DNA of 9,516 bases from an uncultured Lachnospiraceae bacterium (GTDB lineage: Bacteria; Bacillota; Clostridia; Lachnospirales; Lachnospiraceae). The stretch is taken from NCBI GenBank assembly GCA_910585555.1, contig CAJUFU010000090.1:1-9516 (forward strand), in the 5' to 3' direction. Position 1 is the first letter of the stretch. Each line of letters starts with the position of its first letter. A model generated the notes under the pieces. It did no database searches, was not told where the DNA came from, and worked only from the letters and a program-made list of their open reading frames with translations. A program made the translations under genes and the position numbers. Below, piece after piece: positions 7,166-9,516 of the stretch.

Positions 7166-8275
7166 CTATTTGCATGTTTGAACAGAATAAAAATCATACA
7201 AAAGGTTTTCTCTAATCTGGATATTCCCCAATCTCCAATTCATTGCCTCAGGCGTCCCGATATAAGCCAATAATTCATTCCAGAATCTTACAGCCACAGG
7301 ATGCCCAAGGCGGCAGGGAAGCTCCAAATAATGCCACATCTTAAGAGGCAATTCCGAGATTTCGTCATTTCTCTCCTGCTCCTCTATAAAATGATAAAAA
7401 TTTATCTTTGCTATAATAATCTGTGAAAAGAAATCTTGCCTTCCAGCAGCACATTGTCGCAACCTATCAATTCTCCTAACATTCTCATCACTGTTGGCTG
7501 GTTCATCACTATTTAATAATCCAATGTACGCCAGTCTTGCATCCACTTGAGGTACAACGCTGCGAATTTTATTAAAACAGTTTTGGGTAATATCTGTATC
7601 TTTGGAAATAAGAGATGATTGTTCTCCCAGATTAAGCATTCCCCAATAATAATAAAATTCAGTAGAATACCTTCCGTTCTCTGCTTTCACAATATCGCTC
7701 GCTGTTAGATTCTGTTGCAGCAAACTGATAATTCTTAGCAATGCCGGAGATTCTCTCCATGCCCTTGCATAAAGATACTCTAACGCATTTTCATCACCCG
7801 AAAGAATTTTATGTCCCAACATGCTATACAGCAGTTCAAGCCGTTCCCTATCCATCAATTCGTTCATTCTAATCCACCCCCCCCCCAAATCCCGCAGTAC
7901 CTTTTCCAATTTTTTTATCGCCTTTTTCCCACTTTTCTTATTGTGTTTTTCTTCCCACCGTATCCTTGAAGAAGGACTCTTTGCTAAGGCTTTCCTTACC
8001 TGCATGCGCTCTCTATCATCTAATTCCGTGGGCTCTTGGTTAACGAGATGAATTACCTTGATACCGTATTCTAGTTCATCAACCATCATCCACAAAGCCA
8101 AAGAAGAAATATCCTCAATTGTTTGCCCATTTATTTGTCTAACAGAAAAGTTCTGAAAAAAGTCCAAATTATATGGGATACCCTCAGTCAACCTAATTTC
8201 CTCGTCCAATGATAGCGTTTGCGTTTTGGCGCAAGCCCCAATCACCTGAAACTTCTTTTTCGTTCTCTGCTCCAT
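7166..8275 (-). CDS. Hypothetical protein, 369 residues, with an in-frame ten-G tract
   Basis: I do not recognise this protein. It appears soluble, without a signal peptide or membrane segments, and mostly helical. The N-terminal part (about 1-100) is mixed. A lysine-rich segment (KHNKKSGKKAIKKLEKVLRD) lies near 110-129, and the rest is helical with Sel1/TPR-like turns such as CRLGHPVAVRFWNELL, so a helical-repeat scaffold is possible. The start at 8275 is supported by AAAGGAG 9 nt upstream; the frame is open to 8344. Codons 130-133 contain a run of ten G (7877-7886), so a one-base length change would abolish the protein. It lies 78 bp after the primase/helicase remnant on the same strand and may share its transcript. 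A 255-bp AT-rich gap follows. Confidence 0.65.
   Translation of the reverse strand: MEQRTKKKFQVIGACAKTQTLSLDEEIRLTEGIPYNLDFFQNFSVRQINGQTIEDISSLALWMMVDELEYGIKVIHLVNQEPTELDDRERMQVRKALAKSPSSRIRWEEKHNKKSGKKAIKKLEKVLRDLGGGWIRMNELMDRERLELLYSMLGHKILSGDENALEYLYARAWRESPALLRIISLLQQNLTASDIVKAENGRYSTEFYYYWGMLNLGEQSSLISKDTDITQNCFNKIRSVVPQVDARLAYIGLLNSDEPANSDENVRRIDRLRQCAAGRQDFFSQIIIAKINFYHFIEEQERNDEISELPLKMWHYLELPCRLGHPVAVRFWNELLAYIGTPEAMNWRLGNIQIRENLLYDFYSVQTCK
7877..7886 (-). repeat. Homopolymeric G10 tract inside a coding sequence
   Basis: Ten consecutive C on the plus strand read as ten G on the coding strand within codons 130-133 of the 369-residue hypothetical gene (Leu-Gly-Gly-Gly). Tracts of this length are prone to slipped-strand length changes and to sequencing error. 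As written the frame is open through the tract. Confidence 0.9.
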
Positions 8276-8353
8276 TACCTTGAGCTCCTTTGAAAAAATT
8301 ATAGAAATCTGTATCGTTGAATTGAATGCACTGATAATTCTCACGGTTGATAC

Positions 8354-9213
8354 TCAGTCTATGAATATATGTTTTGGTTTTTTTCTGTTGATGTAGCCGC
8401 GATCTGCTAACTTCTTTCGCAATTCTGACTCACTAATGACAAACTCTTTTCCATTTCGTCGAAAATAAGATACCACTTTTTGAAAGGCCACATCATTTTT
8501 GAGATACACAAACCCTTTTTTCTTAAATCCGATTGCCGATTTGCTGTTTGCCGTAGCATAATTTGTATTTCGGCTTTGTAATTCTCCAAGATGCTCTTCC
8601 CCGGTTTCTAAGAGAACCCTTAATCCTGCAAAATAACACCGTGCTTCATCCAACTCTGCAACACGCTCTGCCTGTTTCTCCATGACGGATAAAAAAACGC
8701 TTTAGACTCCTGCTTATATTTCTCAAAGGCTTCTTGCGTGATGGCATTCACTGAAAGTGCATATTTCAAGAACTCAAAAAAAGCAATATTCAACCAAGTA
8801 CACATATCACTTGTCCTATTATCCACGGATACTTCATGGGCAAATAATTCTGTTTGCAAGCTGTACCGTTCCTGTAAAAACCTTTGCTCAAGGTTTTCGC
8901 AAAATGCATTAATACCCTGCCGAACGATATATTGAATAAAATTCTCAATACATTCCCGGTATATAGCATGATTCTGCTGAAAGTATGTCAGCTTATCTTG
9001 GTCTATACTTTTTCGATTCATCTCCAGAATCAACAATCTTGCAAGAGTCGATTGTACATCGAAGTGGATATATTCCGCCGTCACCACTACCAAACAACGC
9101 GCACTATTTGTAAGCGTCTCATTTTTCATCCCGGCCCGTTTAGCACCACCTAAATCATCACTGCAAACGTATGATAACCCATCGAAGAAGACATGATAAC
9201 ACCTCTTTTCATT
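8354..9213 (-). pseudogene. Frameshifted, 5'-truncated C-terminus of a mobile-element primase/helicase (DUF927-like ATPase type)
   Basis: Two overlapping minus-strand frames (to 8620, and 8354-8683) join into one protein if a run of seven T at 8691-8697 is read as eight. The first frame gives SARCLVVVTAEYI, then STLARLLILEM and DKLTYFQQN. This matches the post-ATPase region of element-borne primase/helicases, where RG-VTGE, ARLLVLE and LT-Q patterns are usual. The second gives CYFAGLRVLLETGEEHL, GFVYLKNDVAFQKVVSYF and SESELRKKLADRGYI, the usual winged C-terminal tail with a pattern like YLLPDVAY-AVC-F. The frame is closed upstream by a TAA at 9214-9216, the Met at 9129 has no ribosome binding site, and no Walker motifs are present. 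It is therefore a remnant of about 285 codons. Family assignment is by pattern only. Confidence 0.6.
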
Positions 9214-9245
9214 TTATTAATCCACTTTGCTGATTTAATAAAATG
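9210..9245. repeat. Perfect 11-bp inverted repeat at the broken end of the primase remnant
   Basis: CATTTTATTAA at 9210-9220 is the exact reverse complement of TTAATAAAATG at 9235-9245, with a 14-bp loop. The arms are almost wholly A/T. It lies exactly where the open frame of the primase remnant stops. It has no T run suited to a terminator beyond its own sequence. Confidence 0.5.
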
Positions 9246-9516
9246 TTATCCTATATAAGATATCATAAATGAAATATAGAACATATATATTTTTTCTGAA
9301 ATACATTTTAGACAAACATCTTCTCAAATAACATTTTAATAAATATATCCACCAAAAAATGTAATAGCCATACATTTTTTCGTACAATAATTGATTAGTT
9401 TCCCCTTATCTAAGATACATATAAAGAGAATACTGAACAAGTTACCTGTCTTTAACCCAGATAAAGGGCAGCCCTTATTAACATATAATAAAGACTGCCC
9501 CTTTGATAACACGGTC
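9217..9516. other. AT-rich intergenic region without a recognisable gene
   Basis: This stretch of about 300 bp is strongly A/T rich and contains no open frame with a start and ribosome binding site on either strand. It holds the right arm of the 9210-9245 inverted repeat and a large hairpin at 9463-9504. I see no RNA gene, tRNA or protein-coding remnant in it. Confidence 0.6.
9463..9504. terminator. Long imperfect hairpin, probable (bidirectional) terminator
   Basis: AAAGGGCAG (9463-9471) pairs with CTGCCCCTTT (9495-9504) with one bulged C. Inside, TTATTA (9475-9480) pairs with TAATAA (9486-9491) around a five-base loop. The outer A and T ends provide a short T stretch on either strand, so it could end transcription from both sides. 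It may be the terminator of a gene just outside the window. Confidence 0.5.

Noticed and set aside
9171..9199. Two ATGATAAC copies 21 bp apart as an operator.
   Set aside because: They fall within the remnant coding frame and no regulator or promoter nearby supports the idea; kept only as context for the breakpoint.
9150..9212. A 20-codon minus-strand frame starting MKRGVIMSSS.
   Set aside because: It is very short and overlaps the better-supported primase remnant frame; probably chance.
1..9516. tRNA, rRNA or insertion sequence with transposase.
   Set aside because: No cloverleaf-like or rRNA-like sequence and no DDE or HUH transposase motif was seen; the only recombinases are the tyrosine and serine types listed.

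Overview
The window looks like low-to-mid GC Firmicute DNA, most likely from a gut Clostridia of the Lachnospiraceae type. This rests on the style of GuaA (C-terminus TSKPPGTIEFE), the DUF3173 plus tyrosine integrase pair, the large serine recombinase with a zinc ribbon, and strong AGGAGG-type ribosome binding sites. The assignment comes from reading the proteins by eye, without a database search.

Left part (1-1664): the terminal recombination module of an integrative element, on the plus strand. A small DUF3173 protein is followed by a tyrosine integrase with a complete R-K-HxxR-H-Y active site. The integrase ends 79 bp from the 3' end of guaA and converges on it, which is the classic arrangement for elements that insert into the 3' end of guaA. 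Between the two genes lie an 11-bp-period direct repeat (a candidate integrase arm site) and a rho-independent terminator for guaA.

Middle part (1665-4820): two host-type genes on the minus strand, guaA (GMP synthase) and a MATE-family efflux transporter. Each has its own well-spaced sigma-A-like promoter.

Right part (4820-9516): a second mobile region, apparently decayed, all on the minus strand. In transcription order it holds a 5'-truncated and frameshifted remnant of a mobile-element primase/helicase C-terminus, an unrecognised 369-aa protein with a ten-G tract in its reading frame, a small conserved-looking protein with a terminator over its stop codon, and an intact large serine recombinase. 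The recombinase 3' end overlaps what looks like the 3' stub of an interrupted gene. Beyond 9213 there is AT-rich non-coding DNA with two sizeable inverted repeats.

The guaA-MATE pair is therefore bracketed by two integrative elements of different recombinase classes. I see no clear novel defence or metabolic system. The points most worth a second look are the guaA junction, the serine recombinase/gene-stub overlap, the two homopolymer tracts, and the unrecognised 369-aa protein.
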